Program-made: the position numbers and the translations under genes
Assembly (NCBI RefSeq): GCF_011752625.1
Contig: NZ_VWXD01000004.1
Location: 496,001 to 560,000, forward strand
Length of the DNA stretch: 64,000 bases
Direction: 5' to 3'
DNA from: Candidatus Pantoea formicae
Lineage (GTDB): Bacteria > Pseudomonadota > Gammaproteobacteria > Enterobacterales > Enterobacteriaceae
The notes under the pieces: model-generated
Told to the model about the DNA's origin: nothing
Databases searched by the model: none
The model's input: only the letters and a program-made list of their open reading frames with translations
Part shown: in pieces, positions 1 to 8,165 of the stretch
Position numbering within the stretch: the first letter of the stretch is position 1
Layout of the letters: each line of letters opens with the position of its first letter

Positions 1-391
1 GGCGACCTATGCCAGGCAGCGTGGCATGGAAGGGATTGTACTGGATGGTCCGGTGCGCGACATTGAGGGCTTATCACGTATGGATTTCCCGATTTATGCC
101 GCCGGTCATACTCCGGGCGGACCGTTTAAAGATGGCCCAGGTGAAATTAACGTGCCGATTGCCTGCGGCAAAATTCACGTCTCGCCGGGTGATATTGTGC
201 TGGGCGATGCGGACGGTGTGATTGTGATCCCTCGTCAGGATGCGGCGCGGATTCTGGAAGCAGCACAAGCTTACTTAATCGTTGATGAGCATAACTTTGA
301 GCTGGCGAAAACCGGTTCACTGGAACGTGGTTGGCTGGCGGAAGCACTGCAAAACAAACAGGTGGAAATTATCGATGATGTTTATCGGTAG
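1..391 (+). CDS. RraA / HMG-aldolase family protein (5' truncated)
   Basis: The frame is open from the left edge and stops at 389-391, leaving about 129 C-terminal residues; the start lies outside the window. The segment GIVLDGPVRDIEG carries the Asp and the Arg-Asp pair of the pyruvate and metal site of the class II aldolases related to RraA, followed by the family block GDIVLGDADGVIVIP. Members cleave 4-hydroxy-4-methyl-2-oxoglutarate or decarboxylate oxaloacetate; the RraA branch instead inhibits RNase E. Many relatives are mislabelled as dimethylmenaquinone methyltransferase. The retained catalytic-type residues favour a metabolic enzyme, but the substrate cannot be told from this fragment. 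A hairpin terminator follows at 415-437. Confidence 0.8.
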   Translation, partial: ATYARQRGMEGIVLDGPVRDIEGLSRMDFPIYAAGHTPGGPFKDGPGEINVPIACGKIHVSPGDIVLGDADGVIVIPRQDAARILEAAQAYLIVDEHNFELAKTGSLERGWLAEALQNKQVEIIDDVYR

Positions 392-414
392 CAGCGTGTA
401 AGCACAGTATTTCC

Positions 415-437
415 CAGGTCGCCATCACGGCGACCTG
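415..437 (+). terminator. Hairpin terminator after RraA-like gene
   Basis: CAGGTCGCC and GGCGACCTG form a 9-bp perfect stem around a 5-base loop, followed by TCTTTC. It lies between two convergent genes. Confidence 0.7.
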
Positions 438-461
438 TCTTTCACTGAGTCCGTTGCTGAA

Positions 462-1382
462 TCACGGCGTACCACTCACCATCGCCAGTTTACGCTGACG
501 GTTTTCCCGCCATACCGCAAATATCCCAGCGAGCGCCACAATTGATGCACCAAAGATGGTGGTCGTTCCAGGCAGGCTATTGAGAAACAGATAGCCAATC
601 AGCATTGACCACACCAACGTGGTGTAATCAAACGGCGCCAGCAGCGAAGCATCAGCATAGCGCAGGCTGAGTGTCACCAGAATCTGTGCCAGGCCGCCAA
701 ACAAACCACAACCCACCAGCAGCAGCCACTGCAAGCTGGTGGGCTTTGCCCAACCGAAAAACGCGCTGGCAAGTCCAATCAAGGTGGTCATCACCGAAAA
801 ATAGAACACGATCGCGCCCGGCTTTTCGATGCCATTAAGGAAACGAATCTGCACATTCGACGTAGCCGTACACAGTGCCGCAATCAGCGCAAAAGCGACG
901 CCAAGGCTAGCCGTGGCAGTGTTGGCGCCACCTGCCAGTACGCCACCGCTGGCCGCGAGGCTGGAAGAAAGCATAATCAGAATGCCCGAGAGTCCCACCA
1001 CGACTGCCACCCAGCGGGACACGCGCACGCGCTCCTTTAACAGCATTGCCGCCATTATCACCGTGAACAAAGGGGCGGCGTAACTGAGTGCAGTGGCATC
1101 TGCCAGAGAGATATACACCAGCGCCAGATAGTTGAAATACATGCCGCCAGTACCCGAAAATCCCCGAATGAAATGGCCGAACAGATTGCGTGTTTTGAGG
1201 TTGTCCAACACGTTCCCCTGTATTTTAAGCCAGATTAACAGGGGAAACAGGGCGACAAAGCTGCGGAAAAAAATCACTTCGCCAGTGGGGATTGCACCGT
1301 TCAGCCCTTTTACACAGGCCAGCATTAATGTGGCGCAGAGTGCGGCAAAGATCTTCAGCAATACGCCTAATCGGGGGTTCAT
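462..1382 (-). CDS. EamA/DMT-superfamily inner-membrane transporter
   Basis: The 306-residue protein is almost entirely hydrophobic, with about ten predicted membrane segments in two homologous halves, the arrangement of drug/metabolite transporters of the EamA (RhaT-like) family. The segment RSFVALFPLLIWLK and the later LSYAAPLFTVIMAAMLLKERV match the conserved ends of EamA repeat 1. The ATG at 1382 is chosen because the purine-rich AGAGAAGAGAAAGT precedes it; the frame extends upstream only to a TTG codon. The gene is divergent from the amino acid binding-protein operon and shares a 266-bp promoter region with it, so it could export an amino acid or related metabolite. The substrate is not predictable from sequence alone. 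Confidence 0.85.
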   Translation of the reverse strand: MNPRLGVLLKIFAALCATLMLACVKGLNGAIPTGEVIFFRSFVALFPLLIWLKIQGNVLDNLKTRNLFGHFIRGFSGTGGMYFNYLALVYISLADATALSYAAPLFTVIMAAMLLKERVRVSRWVAVVVGLSGILIMLSSSLAASGGVLAGGANTATASLGVAFALIAALCTATSNVQIRFLNGIEKPGAIVFYFSVMTTLIGLASAFFGWAKPTSLQWLLLVGCGLFGGLAQILVTLSLRYADASLLAPFDYTTLVWSMLIGYLFLNSLPGTTTIFGASIVALAGIFAVWRENRQRKLAMVSGTP

Positions 1383-1489
1383 ACTTTCTCTTCTCTCTAC
1401 TTCGAGCAATCGGCAGATTGCCAGAGGACAATGCGAAAGACACTAAGGAGAAAAATGTGCGCGGGATAACACTTTTTCGCTCTGCCTGA

Positions 1490-1504
1490 ATAGAAATTAC
1501 TTAT
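1490..1504 (+). promoter_or_regulatory. Putative Nac-like box 1 (ATA-N9-TAT)
   Basis: ATAGAAATTACTTAT followed by CGCC lies 145 bp before the binding-protein start and 108 bp from the divergent DMT gene. It has the 15-bp geometry of the known Nac site (ATA-N6-TNGTAT) and shares ATA-N7-CTTAT with three other sites at 6628, 7617 and 8166. Confidence 0.5.
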
Positions 1505-1648
1505 CGCCTTCGGTCATATCATTTCCCTATTGCATGACACGCTTTCCCTCTTTTTCGCTGCAAAACAAAGCCGATATAGTCCAGAAAAGCGAGATTTAAC
1601 ACGCTCTGTCCCGGCGATGCCGTGGTATCCATAATTGAGGGAGTTCAC

Positions 1649-2488
1649 ATGACCATGAAAAGACGTACCACCATCGGGCTGGCAATGCTGCCACTGCTGG
1701 CTATTTCCGCGGCTCATGCAGACATGATGGCGAACATCAAATCAAGCGGCGAGCTGAAGTGCGCCGTTTACTCAGACGTGCCACCCTTCTCTTCCCCAGA
1801 TCCACAAACGCGTCAGTTGGTGGGCATGGATATTGATCTTTGCAACGCGTTGGCGAAGCAGATGAACGTCAAACTCACGCTGGTGCCAACGTCCGTCGAA
1901 GCGCGTATCGCTGTGATCGCCACGGGCCGTGCTGATGTGCTAATCGCCAACCTTGCTTACACCAAGACGCGCGGCAATCAGATTCAGTTCAGCGATCCTT
2001 ACTACGTCGCCAAAGAGATGCTGCTGGTCAAAGCCCCGCTGGCCGACAAACCCCTGAGCTACTTCCAGGGTAAACGCATTAGCGCTACCAAAGGCACCAC
2101 GTCGGAACAGTCAATTCACATCAAAGGCGGCAAAGCAGTGACCTTCCAGGATTCGGCCTCGGCGTTCCTTGCGCTGGAGCAGAACAAATCCGTGGGCTTC
2201 GTCACCAACACCATGACCGGCATGAAAACCATTGCTCAGGCGAAAAAAGACGGTATTGACCTGGCGATGGTAAAAGAGCCAATGGCGCTCGAGCCGATCG
2301 GTATTGGCATGAAGAAAGATGAACCGGCACTGCTCGCCAGCGTTAACAGTGGTCTGAAGGCAATGGATGATGACGGTACCATCGACAAAATTTGGAACAC
2401 TTGGATTGGGCCAAATACCGAATACAAAATGGTGCGCGAAGAGCGCGTACAGCCGCTCTCCAGCCTGAAATTTGAACCACTGGAATAA
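1649..2488 (+). CDS. Polar amino acid ABC transporter substrate-binding protein
   Basis: The 279-residue protein begins with a Sec signal peptide (KRR, hydrophobic stretch, then AHA before DMMANIKSSG). The mature part is a family 3 extracellular solute-binding protein: ELKCAVYSDVPPFS, the GMDIDLCNALAKQMN segment, and VEARIAVIATGRADVLIANLAYTKTR, where the Arg and Asp typically hold the alpha-amino and carboxyl groups of the ligand. It should work in the periplasm with the permeases and ATPase at 9058-11261, which lack a binding protein of their own. The ATG at 1649 is preceded by GAGGGAG at a five-base spacing; another ATG six bases on is less well placed. The gene leads the pxp operon, so 5-oxoproline or a glutamate-like ligand is the natural inference. 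Confidence 0.85.
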   Translation: MTMKRRTTIGLAMLPLLAISAAHADMMANIKSSGELKCAVYSDVPPFSSPDPQTRQLVGMDIDLCNALAKQMNVKLTLVPTSVEARIAVIATGRADVLIANLAYTKTRGNQIQFSDPYYVAKEMLLVKAPLADKPLSYFQGKRISATKGTTSEQSIHIKGGKAVTFQDSASAFLALEQNKSVGFVTNTMTGMKTIAQAKKDGIDLAMVKEPMALEPIGIGMKKDEPALLASVNSGLKAMDDDGTIDKIWNTWIGPNTEYKMVREERVQPLSSLKFEPLE

Positions 2489-2490
2489 TC

Positions 2491-3201
2491 ATGCCCGTGA
2501 TGTCGCAACCGGATATCCAGCCCGCCAGCGCATCTGCGCTGGCTTGTTCCGCTACGATCACCCTTTCCACCATCGGCGCCCGTGCGTGGCTGGTGGAGGC
2601 ACCGGGTGGTTTTGATCTGCCCTCCCAGCGTCGTATCTGGTCACTGGCTCGCTTGCTACAGGCGGATGAGGCGATTGAAGCCTTGATCCCCGGTGTCACC
2701 AATTTGCTGGTGCTATTTCGTCAGATACCCGATGACGAAGCGGCCGTGCGCGCCTCACTGCATGCCGTCTGGGAGCAGGCACAGGCCATCAGCCCGCGGG
2801 GGAAACTGATTGAAATTCCGGTCCATTACGGCGGCGAGCACGCCATCGATCTGGATGCGGTTTGTTGCCACACCGGTTTCAGTGCGCGGGAAGTGGTGCG
2901 CCGCCATCATCAAAGCGAATACACGGTGTTTGCGCTGGGCAGCGCGCCAGGCTTTGGTTACCTGCATGGGCTCGATCCGCAGTTAGCCACCCCGCGTAAG
3001 AAAGTACCGTCACTTAGCATGCTCAAAGGCACCGTCACCATCGGTGGCGCACAGGCTGGCGTCTCGGCACTGACAGGGCCAAACGGCTGGAATGCCATCG
3101 GTTTTGCCGAGCTGGATGTCTTTGATCCCTATGCTGAATCTCCGGCGTTAATGGCACCGGGCGATCGCATCCGTTTTCTACCACAGAGGATTGAACTGTG
3201 A
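2491..3201 (+). CDS. pxpB: 5-oxoprolinase subunit PxpB (KipI family)
   Basis: The 236-residue protein matches the KipI/allophanate-hydrolase subunit 1 family. Characteristic segments are IPVHYGG, the HHQSEYTVFALGSAPGFGYL block and GTVTIGGAQAGV near the C terminus. PxpB acts with PxpC and PxpA as a cytoplasmic ATP-dependent 5-oxoprolinase that opens pyroglutamate to glutamate. The start is two bases after the binding-protein stop and the end overlaps pxpC by four bases, showing translational coupling. The N-terminal 25 residues before CSATITLSTIGARAW are longer than usual, so an internal start is possible. Older annotation calls it allophanate hydrolase or KipI kinase inhibitor; adjacency to pxpC and pxpA makes oxoprolinase the best reading. 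Confidence 0.9.
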   Translation: MPVMSQPDIQPASASALACSATITLSTIGARAWLVEAPGGFDLPSQRRIWSLARLLQADEAIEALIPGVTNLLVLFRQIPDDEAAVRASLHAVWEQAQAISPRGKLIEIPVHYGGEHAIDLDAVCCHTGFSAREVVRRHHQSEYTVFALGSAPGFGYLHGLDPQLATPRKKVPSLSMLKGTVTIGGAQAGVSALTGPNGWNAIGFAELDVFDPYAESPALMAPGDRIRFLPQRIEL

Positions 3202-4184
3202 TTGAAATTGAACAGAGCGGTGCGCTGAACACAGTACAAGATCTTGGCCGTTTCAACTTTCGCCATATGGGTGTTTCGGTCAGCGGCGTGATGGACCCGC
3301 TAGCGTTACGTGCGGGTAATCTGCTGCTGGGTAATGATGAGAATGCGGCTGCGGTTGAAGTGCAGCTGTTCCCGTTTCGCGTCCGATTTCTGCAAGACAG
3401 CAGTATCGCCATCACCGGCGCCGACTGCCGCGCCACGCTGGATGGCGCTCCCTTACCGCCCTGGTGGGGCTGCGCGGTGCGGGCCGGCCAGGTGCTGGAA
3501 ATGCGCTATCCACGCAGTGGCGCACGCGGTTATTTGTGCGTAGCGGGGGGTATTGATGTGCCAGTGGTGCTGGGTTCACGCAGCACGGCGCTGCGCGGTG
3601 GATTTGGTGGGCTGGAGGGCCGTCCGTTGCAACGCGGCGATCGGTTGGTGCTGGGTGAAATACGCGCTTTGCCCCTACCCACTAGCGGCATCGGTATTGA
3701 GCCGCCCGACAGTGCCATGCACGCGCATTTTCCTCGCAACAGCGCAGGTGAAATCCAGTTGCGTGCCATTCCATCAGGAGAATATCCACTGTTCGCCGCC
3801 GATGCGCCGCGCTTCTGGCAGCAGTCCTGGCAAGTATCCAATCAGAGTAACCGTACGGGTTATCGACTGGCTGGCGATCCGATTTTTCCCTCACAAACCA
3901 TTGAAATGCGCTCTTACGGACTGATTCCCGGCATTGTGCAGGTGCCACCGGGCGGTGAACCGATCATTCAGCTCAGCGATGCCAACACCGCGGGCGGTTA
4001 TCCCAAGATCGCGGGGGTGATTGAGCAGGATCTTTGGCGACTGGGGCAAGTGCTGCCCGGCCAATCGATCCAACTGATCCAGAGCGAAGCGCGTGAGGCG
4101 ATCGCCATTGATCAGGAAGTCACACGCTGGCTTAGCCGTTTACGTCTCAGCTGCCCGCCACTGCGCAAAGCGTTGCTGGCATAA
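3198..4184 (+). CDS. pxpC: 5-oxoprolinase subunit PxpC (KipA / biotin-dependent carboxyltransferase family)
   Basis: The 328-residue protein starts MIEIEQSGALNTVQDLGRF and contains GVSVSGVMDPLALRAGNLLLGN, both hallmarks of the KipA/allophanate-hydrolase subunit 2 family. Near the C terminus VPPGGEPIIQLSDANTAGGYPKIA is the conserved active-site region. It partners PxpB and PxpA in ATP-dependent hydrolysis of 5-oxoproline to glutamate. The ATG overlaps the pxpB stop by four bases. The length is that expected for the family, and no frameshift or missing block is visible. The family name mentions biotin only because of homology with urea carboxylase partners; PxpC itself is not biotinylated. Confidence 0.9.
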   Translation: MIEIEQSGALNTVQDLGRFNFRHMGVSVSGVMDPLALRAGNLLLGNDENAAAVEVQLFPFRVRFLQDSSIAITGADCRATLDGAPLPPWWGCAVRAGQVLEMRYPRSGARGYLCVAGGIDVPVVLGSRSTALRGGFGGLEGRPLQRGDRLVLGEIRALPLPTSGIGIEPPDSAMHAHFPRNSAGEIQLRAIPSGEYPLFAADAPRFWQQSWQVSNQSNRTGYRLAGDPIFPSQTIEMRSYGLIPGIVQVPPGGEPIIQLSDANTAGGYPKIAGVIEQDLWRLGQVLPGQSIQLIQSEAREAIAIDQEVTRWLSRLRLSCPPLRKALLA

Positions 4185-4205
4185 CTCTCTAAAGGAACCT
4201 CAACC

Positions 4206-4976
4206 ATGAAGATCGATGTGAACTCCGATATGGGTGAAGGCTTCGGCGTTTATCAACTGTGCGATGACGCCGCGCTGATGAAGGTGGTCTCCTCCGCCAA
4301 TATCGCCTGCGGATTCCACGCAGGCGATCCGGCGATCATGACCCGAATGGTGCGACTGGCGAAAGAGCACGGTGTTGGCATTGGTGCACATCCGGGCTTA
4401 CCCGATCGTCAGGGCTTTGGACGTCGTGAACTGCCGTTCAGTGCCGAAGAGATATGCCAGCAGGTGGCCTATCAACTCGGCGCGCTGACTGCCATTGCCA
4501 AAGCAGAGGGCACCCATGTGTCACACTTTAGTTTCCATGCCGCAATGGGCAATATCGTTAACCGTGACGAGGCGTTGGCACAGCAGGTGATGGCGCTGGT
4601 GGCCCGCATCAATTCGGATCTGATTGTGTTCGCACAACCCGATACCATCATTGAACGCGCTGCGCAGGCGGCGGGCCTGAAAACCCTGACGCTGTTCCTC
4701 GCCGACCGCGCCTATGATGCCCAGGGCCGTTTAGTGCCACGCGGCATTGCCGGTTCAGTGATTAAAGATGAGGCGGCACTGCGTGCCCGCGTGCGGCAGT
4801 TCTTGCAACATGGCACTGTCACCACCTTCGAAGGGGAGGTGATTACTGTGCGGGCCCGTTCGATTCTGGTACACAGCGACACACCGGGTTCACTGGCCCT
4901 CGCCACTATCGTGCGTAGTGAAATTGAAGCCAGTGGTCATCAGGTTGCGCCTGCGGCAGAGGTGCTTGCGCAGTAA
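4206..4976 (+). CDS. pxpA: 5-oxoprolinase subunit PxpA (LamB/YcsF family)
   Basis: The 256-residue protein opens with the LamB/YcsF signature MKIDVNSDMGEGFG and carries ANIACGFHAGDPAIM and GIGAHPGLPDRQGFGRR, the polysaccharide-deacetylase-like metal and substrate region of PxpA. It completes the PxpABC 5-oxoprolinase, which removes pyroglutamate produced spontaneously from glutamine or brought in from outside. An AAAGGAACC ribosome site precedes the ATG, 21 bases after pxpC. The gene order binding protein, pxpB, pxpC, pxpA, ending at a strong terminator, reads as one transcription unit. Length is normal for the family. Confidence 0.92.
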   Translation: MKIDVNSDMGEGFGVYQLCDDAALMKVVSSANIACGFHAGDPAIMTRMVRLAKEHGVGIGAHPGLPDRQGFGRRELPFSAEEICQQVAYQLGALTAIAKAEGTHVSHFSFHAAMGNIVNRDEALAQQVMALVARINSDLIVFAQPDTIIERAAQAAGLKTLTLFLADRAYDAQGRLVPRGIAGSVIKDEAALRARVRQFLQHGTVTTFEGEVITVRARSILVHSDTPGSLALATIVRSEIEASGHQVAPAAEVLAQ

Positions 4977-4995
4977 CATTTTTGCATCGCCCAAT

Positions 4996-5027
4996 AAAAA
5001 ATGGCTGCCAATGGGCAGCCATTTTTT
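4996..5027. terminator. Bidirectional terminator pxpA / aminotransferase
   Basis: A 14-bp perfect stem, AAAAAATGGCTGCC against GGCAGCCATTTTTT, with a 4-base loop and U-runs on both strands, separates the convergent genes. Confidence 0.95.
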
Positions 5028-5037
5028 CGGTTTCAGC

Positions 5038-6240
5038 TTATCGACAGCCAGCGCAGAACGCTGCGATGCGGTCACAACCGGTATCTAAGCGCTCCATACT
5101 CGTGGCGTAGGAAAGGCGGAAGTACGGACTCATACCATAAGCAGCACCCTGCACCGTCACCACGTGCTGCTCTTCGATCAGCGCCAGCACAAAATCGGCA
5201 TCGTTACGGATCAAACGGCCACCGGCGCTGGTCTTGCCGATCAGCCCTTCAATATTCACAAACAGATAAAAAGCACCTTCTGGCTTATGGCAACGCAGAC
5301 CATCAATCGAGGTCAGACGCTCCAGCACGTAATCACGGCGTTCACGGTAGATGCGCGCGCGCTCCTGCAACAGATCCTGTGGCCCATCTAACACTGCTAC
5401 CGCCGCCGCTTGCGTCAAGGTACAGACGCCGCCACTGTTCTGGGTGTTCACATTGCTCATGGCTTTAATCAGCGGTGCGGGACCGCCGCAGAAGCCCAAA
5501 CGCCAGCCGGTCATCGAATAGGCTTTCGACACGCCGTTCACCGTCAGCACACGGTCATACAGACGCGGTTCAACCTGCGCCAGAGTGTAAAAACGCACAT
5601 CGTCATAGATCAGATGTTCATAGATATCATCCGTCATGATCCACACCTGCGGATGGCGCAGCAGCACGTCACCCAGCGCCTGCAACTCGGCTTTGCTGGC
5701 CACCGAACCGGTCGGGTTGCTCGGATAGTTCAGCAGCAGCCATTTAGTCTTGTCAGTGATCGCCGCATCCAGATCCGCTGGCAGCGGTTTAAAGCCATTC
5801 TCCTGAGCACACGGCAGCGGCACCGGAACACCACCGGCAAATTTCACGATATCGGCATAGCTGATCCACGATGGCGTGGGGATCACCACTTCGTCGCCCG
5901 GATTGATGGTCGCCAGGATGGCGTTAAAGATGATCTGCTTCGCGCCACCGGCCGTCAGAATCTGGCTGACGTCATACTCCAGCTGGTTATCCCGTTTGAA
6001 TTTCAGCTGAATCGCTTTGCGCAGTGCAGGCGTGCCGTCGGTGGGTGGGTAGCGCGTGTCGCCCGCGCGTGCAGCGGCATACGCGGCTTCAATCGCATGT
6101 TCCGGTGTAGGGAAGTCGGGTTCGCCGGTAGAAAGTGCTACCACATCAACGCCCTGCGCAGCGAGATCGCGCGCTTTTTGGGTCATGGCAACGGAGGCGG
6201 AAACGGTCACATTCTTTAAACGATCGGCTATCTCGGGCAT
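5038..6240 (-). CDS. Class I/II PLP-dependent aminotransferase (aspartate aminotransferase family, AspC-I gamma type)
   Basis: The 400-residue protein has the fold-type I aminotransferase landmarks: LSTGEPDFPTPEH near residue 40, YPPTDGTPALRKAI, the pyrimidine-binding NYPSNPTGSV, the cofactor Asp in IMTDDIYEHLIYD, and the Schiff-base lysine in VSKAYSMTGWRLGF, with the carboxylate-binding Arg in SPYFRLSYA. It transfers amino groups between aspartate, glutamate or a related amino acid and 2-oxo acids in the cytoplasm. The ATG at 6240 follows AGGATTGAAC. It converges on pxpA and is divergent from the Nac-like gene. The context suggests it moves nitrogen from glutamate released by PxpABC; the exact substrate is not fixed by sequence. 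Confidence 0.87.
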   Translation of the reverse strand: MPEIADRLKNVTVSASVAMTQKARDLAAQGVDVVALSTGEPDFPTPEHAIEAAYAAARAGDTRYPPTDGTPALRKAIQLKFKRDNQLEYDVSQILTAGGAKQIIFNAILATINPGDEVVIPTPSWISYADIVKFAGGVPVPLPCAQENGFKPLPADLDAAITDKTKWLLLNYPSNPTGSVASKAELQALGDVLLRHPQVWIMTDDIYEHLIYDDVRFYTLAQVEPRLYDRVLTVNGVSKAYSMTGWRLGFCGGPAPLIKAMSNVNTQNSGGVCTLTQAAAVAVLDGPQDLLQERARIYRERRDYVLERLTSIDGLRCHKPEGAFYLFVNIEGLIGKTSAGGRLIRNDADFVLALIEEQHVVTVQGAAYGMSPYFRLSYATSMERLDTGCDRIAAFCAGCR

Positions 6241-6312
6241 GTTCAATCCTGGGTTCGGGGGATGTCAGTTTTCCCTGAGCATAGGATTAGGGCCGAAGCC
6301 ACGGATAATAGT

Positions 6313-6340
6313 GCTTTGTTGTGGTGATATAACACAAAGC
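6313..6340. promoter_or_regulatory. Inverted repeat upstream of aminotransferase
   Basis: GCTTTGT and ACAAAGC are perfect 7-bp arms separated by 14 bases, 73 bp before the aminotransferase start. The size fits an operator for a dimeric regulator, but no family is identified. Confidence 0.35.
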
Positions 6341-6627
6341 GATGACTGGACCGACTGCACACTTCTGCCATAAAGGCGGCAGATTGACTCAGAATTGCGC
6401 GACAGGTCACGCCCGCACGCCTGACGGAATGTTAATAAAGTGTTACTTTCTTTCCCAGGTTACATCCCGAACCCACGATTTTCCTTGCCCGTCACTGGCA
6501 ATGCTGATGGGTCAACTGCACTCATTCGGTGCAGCGCTGCATTTTTCAACACCCGCCATGCCGGCGGCTCACTAGCTCAGCACCAGCCTCAGGAGGCCCG
6601 GTAGCCGTACCCTCCTGTCTGAGTTCA

Positions 6628-6642
6628 ATAACGAAAGCTTAT
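6628..6642 (+). promoter_or_regulatory. Putative Nac-like box 2
   Basis: ATAACGAAAGCTTAT followed by CCTG lies 55 bp before the Nac-like start codon, a position suitable for autorepression as known for Nac. It shares ATA-N7-CTTAT with the boxes at 1490, 7617 and 8166. Confidence 0.5.
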
Positions 6643-6696
6643 CCTGGCATCAACTTTGCTTGATGAGGATATGCGTTCTGTTTGAGGGAAGTGTCC

Positions 6697-7620
6697 ATGA
6701 ATCTTCGTCGCCTGAAGTACTTTGTTAAAATTGTTGACGTCGGAAGCCTGACGCAAGCTGCCGATATCCTGCATATAGCCCAACCCGCGTTGAGCCAGCA
6801 GCTGGCTACGCTGGAAGGTGAAGTCAATCAACAGCTGTTGATTCGCACCAAACGCGGTGTCACGCCTACTGAAGCCGGGAAAACACTCTATTCCCATGCA
6901 CAGTCCATTTTGCGCCAGTGCGAACAGGCGCAAAGTGCGATTGATCTGGTCGGCGCTGCGCTGAGCGGCAGCGTTTCCGTCGGGCTGGCACCGGGCACAG
7001 CGGCGCAAAACCTGGCGCTACCGCTGATGATGGAAGTGCAGCAGCAGCATCCTGGCATCGTGCTCTATTTTAACGAGAACTTCGGCACCACCCTGAGCGA
7101 GCTGATCATGAACGGGCGTATGGATATGGCGGTGATTTACGATCATCGCACCATCCATGGCCTGCGCTTCATGCCGCTGATGAAAGAAGATCTGTGCTTC
7201 GTTTGCCCGTTCAGCCTGGCAAAACCGGTGAAAGAGATCCCGCTGTCACAGGTCGCGCAATATGATCTGTTCCTGCCACGTATCTACAACATCATGCGCA
7301 AAGTACTGGATGACGCCTTCGTGCAGAACAATCTGCAGTACCGCGTGAAGTGCGAAATTGAGTCGCAAACCACCCTAAATGCGGCATTGAGTGCCGGTCT
7401 GGGCACCACCATCATGCCGGAATCCGCCGCACGCGCGATGCTGAAAAATGGGGATACCTGGATGGCGAAGATCATCGAGCCGGATGTGCAGGCCTCACTG
7501 TCGTTCTGCATGTCAGATCATCTGCCACTTTCCCAGCCTGCCGAAGCAGTGAAATCCATTTTGCTGTCGCTGATGTCGCGCCGCAACGTGGAGAACCATC
7601 CACTGACTCTGGTGGGATAA
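6697..7620 (+). CDS. nac: Nac-like LysR-family transcriptional regulator
   Basis: The 307-residue protein begins MNLRRLKYFVKIVDVGSLTQAA and keeps the Nac-type winged helix through IAQPALSQQLATLEGEVN and LLIRTKRGVTPTEAGK. This N-terminal third closely resembles enteric Nac, the nitrogen assimilation control protein, as far as I recall that sequence. The effector domain (about 90-300) is more diverged, so this may be a Nac paralogue with its own target set. The ATG at 6697 follows TGAGGGAAG; an upstream ATG is poorly placed. It sits between the two halves of the 5-oxoproline cluster, with Nac-geometry sites before itself and before the other plus-strand units. No sigma-54 promoter was found upstream, unlike classical nac. 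Confidence 0.85.
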   Translation: MNLRRLKYFVKIVDVGSLTQAADILHIAQPALSQQLATLEGEVNQQLLIRTKRGVTPTEAGKTLYSHAQSILRQCEQAQSAIDLVGAALSGSVSVGLAPGTAAQNLALPLMMEVQQQHPGIVLYFNENFGTTLSELIMNGRMDMAVIYDHRTIHGLRFMPLMKEDLCFVCPFSLAKPVKEIPLSQVAQYDLFLPRIYNIMRKVLDDAFVQNNLQYRVKCEIESQTTLNAALSAGLGTTIMPESAARAMLKNGDTWMAKIIEPDVQASLSFCMSDHLPLSQPAEAVKSILLSLMSRRNVENHPLTLVG

Positions 7621-7631
7621 GACCCGCTTAT
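7617..7631 (+). promoter_or_regulatory. Putative Nac-like box 4, overlapping the Nac-like stop codon
   Basis: ATAAGACCCGCTTAT followed by CACC spans the end of the regulator gene and lies 104 bp before the BCCP-like start. It is also a 6-bp-arm hairpin (GATAAG/CTTATC), so it could serve as a weak terminator instead. It shares ATA-N7-CTTAT with the other three boxes. Confidence 0.42.
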
Positions 7632-7734
7632 CACCGCAAAGCGAAACCCTCTTACAACCCGTCTGACGAACGCGCTAGATTGATCCGGTCTGTTGCCCGC
7701 TGCGGCGGGCGTGTTTCGCTTTGACGGGAACCCC

Positions 7735-8151
7735 ATGGAAAAAACTGCGATACCGCTGCCGACGTTGCGTGCGTTGGCGCGCAAGATGCAACGATCCGGC
7801 CTTAACAGCCTGGCGTTAGAGGGCAAACAGTGGTCGGTGCGTCTGACGTTTGACCCGCCCTCCCTCTCATCCCCAACGGTGATCCCGATGCAAGCGTGCC
7901 CGCCCGAGACGCATCGGATTGGCGCGCCCCTGCCCGGCACACTGCTGCGTCGCCACCCACACAGCCAGCAAGATTTTGTCCAGCCTGGACAGCAGGTAGA
8001 ACCTCAGGATCTGCTGGCGATGGTGCAGGTCGGCCCCCTGTACGTGCCGGTGCTTAGTCCCTGCAAAGGGCGGGTGCAACCATTCCCCTCTGCAACGCGA
8101 TCTGCGGTTGAATACGATGAAGAAATTCTTATTCTTCAATCGGATAATTAA
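7735..8151 (+). CDS. BCCP-like biotinyl/lipoyl-domain protein lacking the biotin-accepting lysine
   Basis: The 138-residue protein has a short N-terminal part resembling AccB and a C-terminal biotinyl-domain fold from about residue 60: GAPLPGTLLRRHP, FVQPGQQVEPQDLLAMVQ, GRVQPF and EYDEEILILQ align with the AccB blocks without gaps. The AccB motif EAMKM aligns with QVGPL here, so the lysine that accepts biotin is a proline (residue 101). It cannot be a conventional biotin carrier. No biotin carboxylase gene is nearby. Genes of this type are often neighbours of pxp genes, so a structural or regulatory role with the oxoprolinase is possible. The ATG follows GACGGGAA. The function is unknown. Confidence 0.75.
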   Translation: MEKTAIPLPTLRALARKMQRSGLNSLALEGKQWSVRLTFDPPSLSSPTVIPMQACPPETHRIGAPLPGTLLRRHPHSQQDFVQPGQQVEPQDLLAMVQVGPLYVPVLSPCKGRVQPFPSATRSAVEYDEEILILQSDN

Positions 8152-8165
8152 TTATTAATCCGGTT

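Larger units (their letters stand above)
6241..6696. other. Divergent promoter region, aminotransferase / Nac-like gene (456 bp)
   Basis: No convincing gene is seen. The stretch holds an inverted repeat at 6313-6340 close to the aminotransferase, an imperfect hairpin CTCAGGAGG to CCTCCTGTCTGAG at 6588-6622, a Nac-like box at 6628-6642 and an inverted repeat CATCAA-N6-TTGATG at 6648-6665 just before the regulator gene. Confidence 0.6.

Noticed and set aside
5410..6219. Long plus-strand open frame opposite the aminotransferase
   Set aside because: It is antisense to a well-conserved enzyme gene and shows no family features.
6496..6512. Sigma-54 promoter upstream of the Nac-like gene (TGGCA at 6496)
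   Set aside because: The -12 GC element is missing at the required spacing.
7735..8151. Functional acetyl-CoA carboxylase subunit AccB
   Set aside because: The biotin-accepting lysine is proline and no accC is adjacent.
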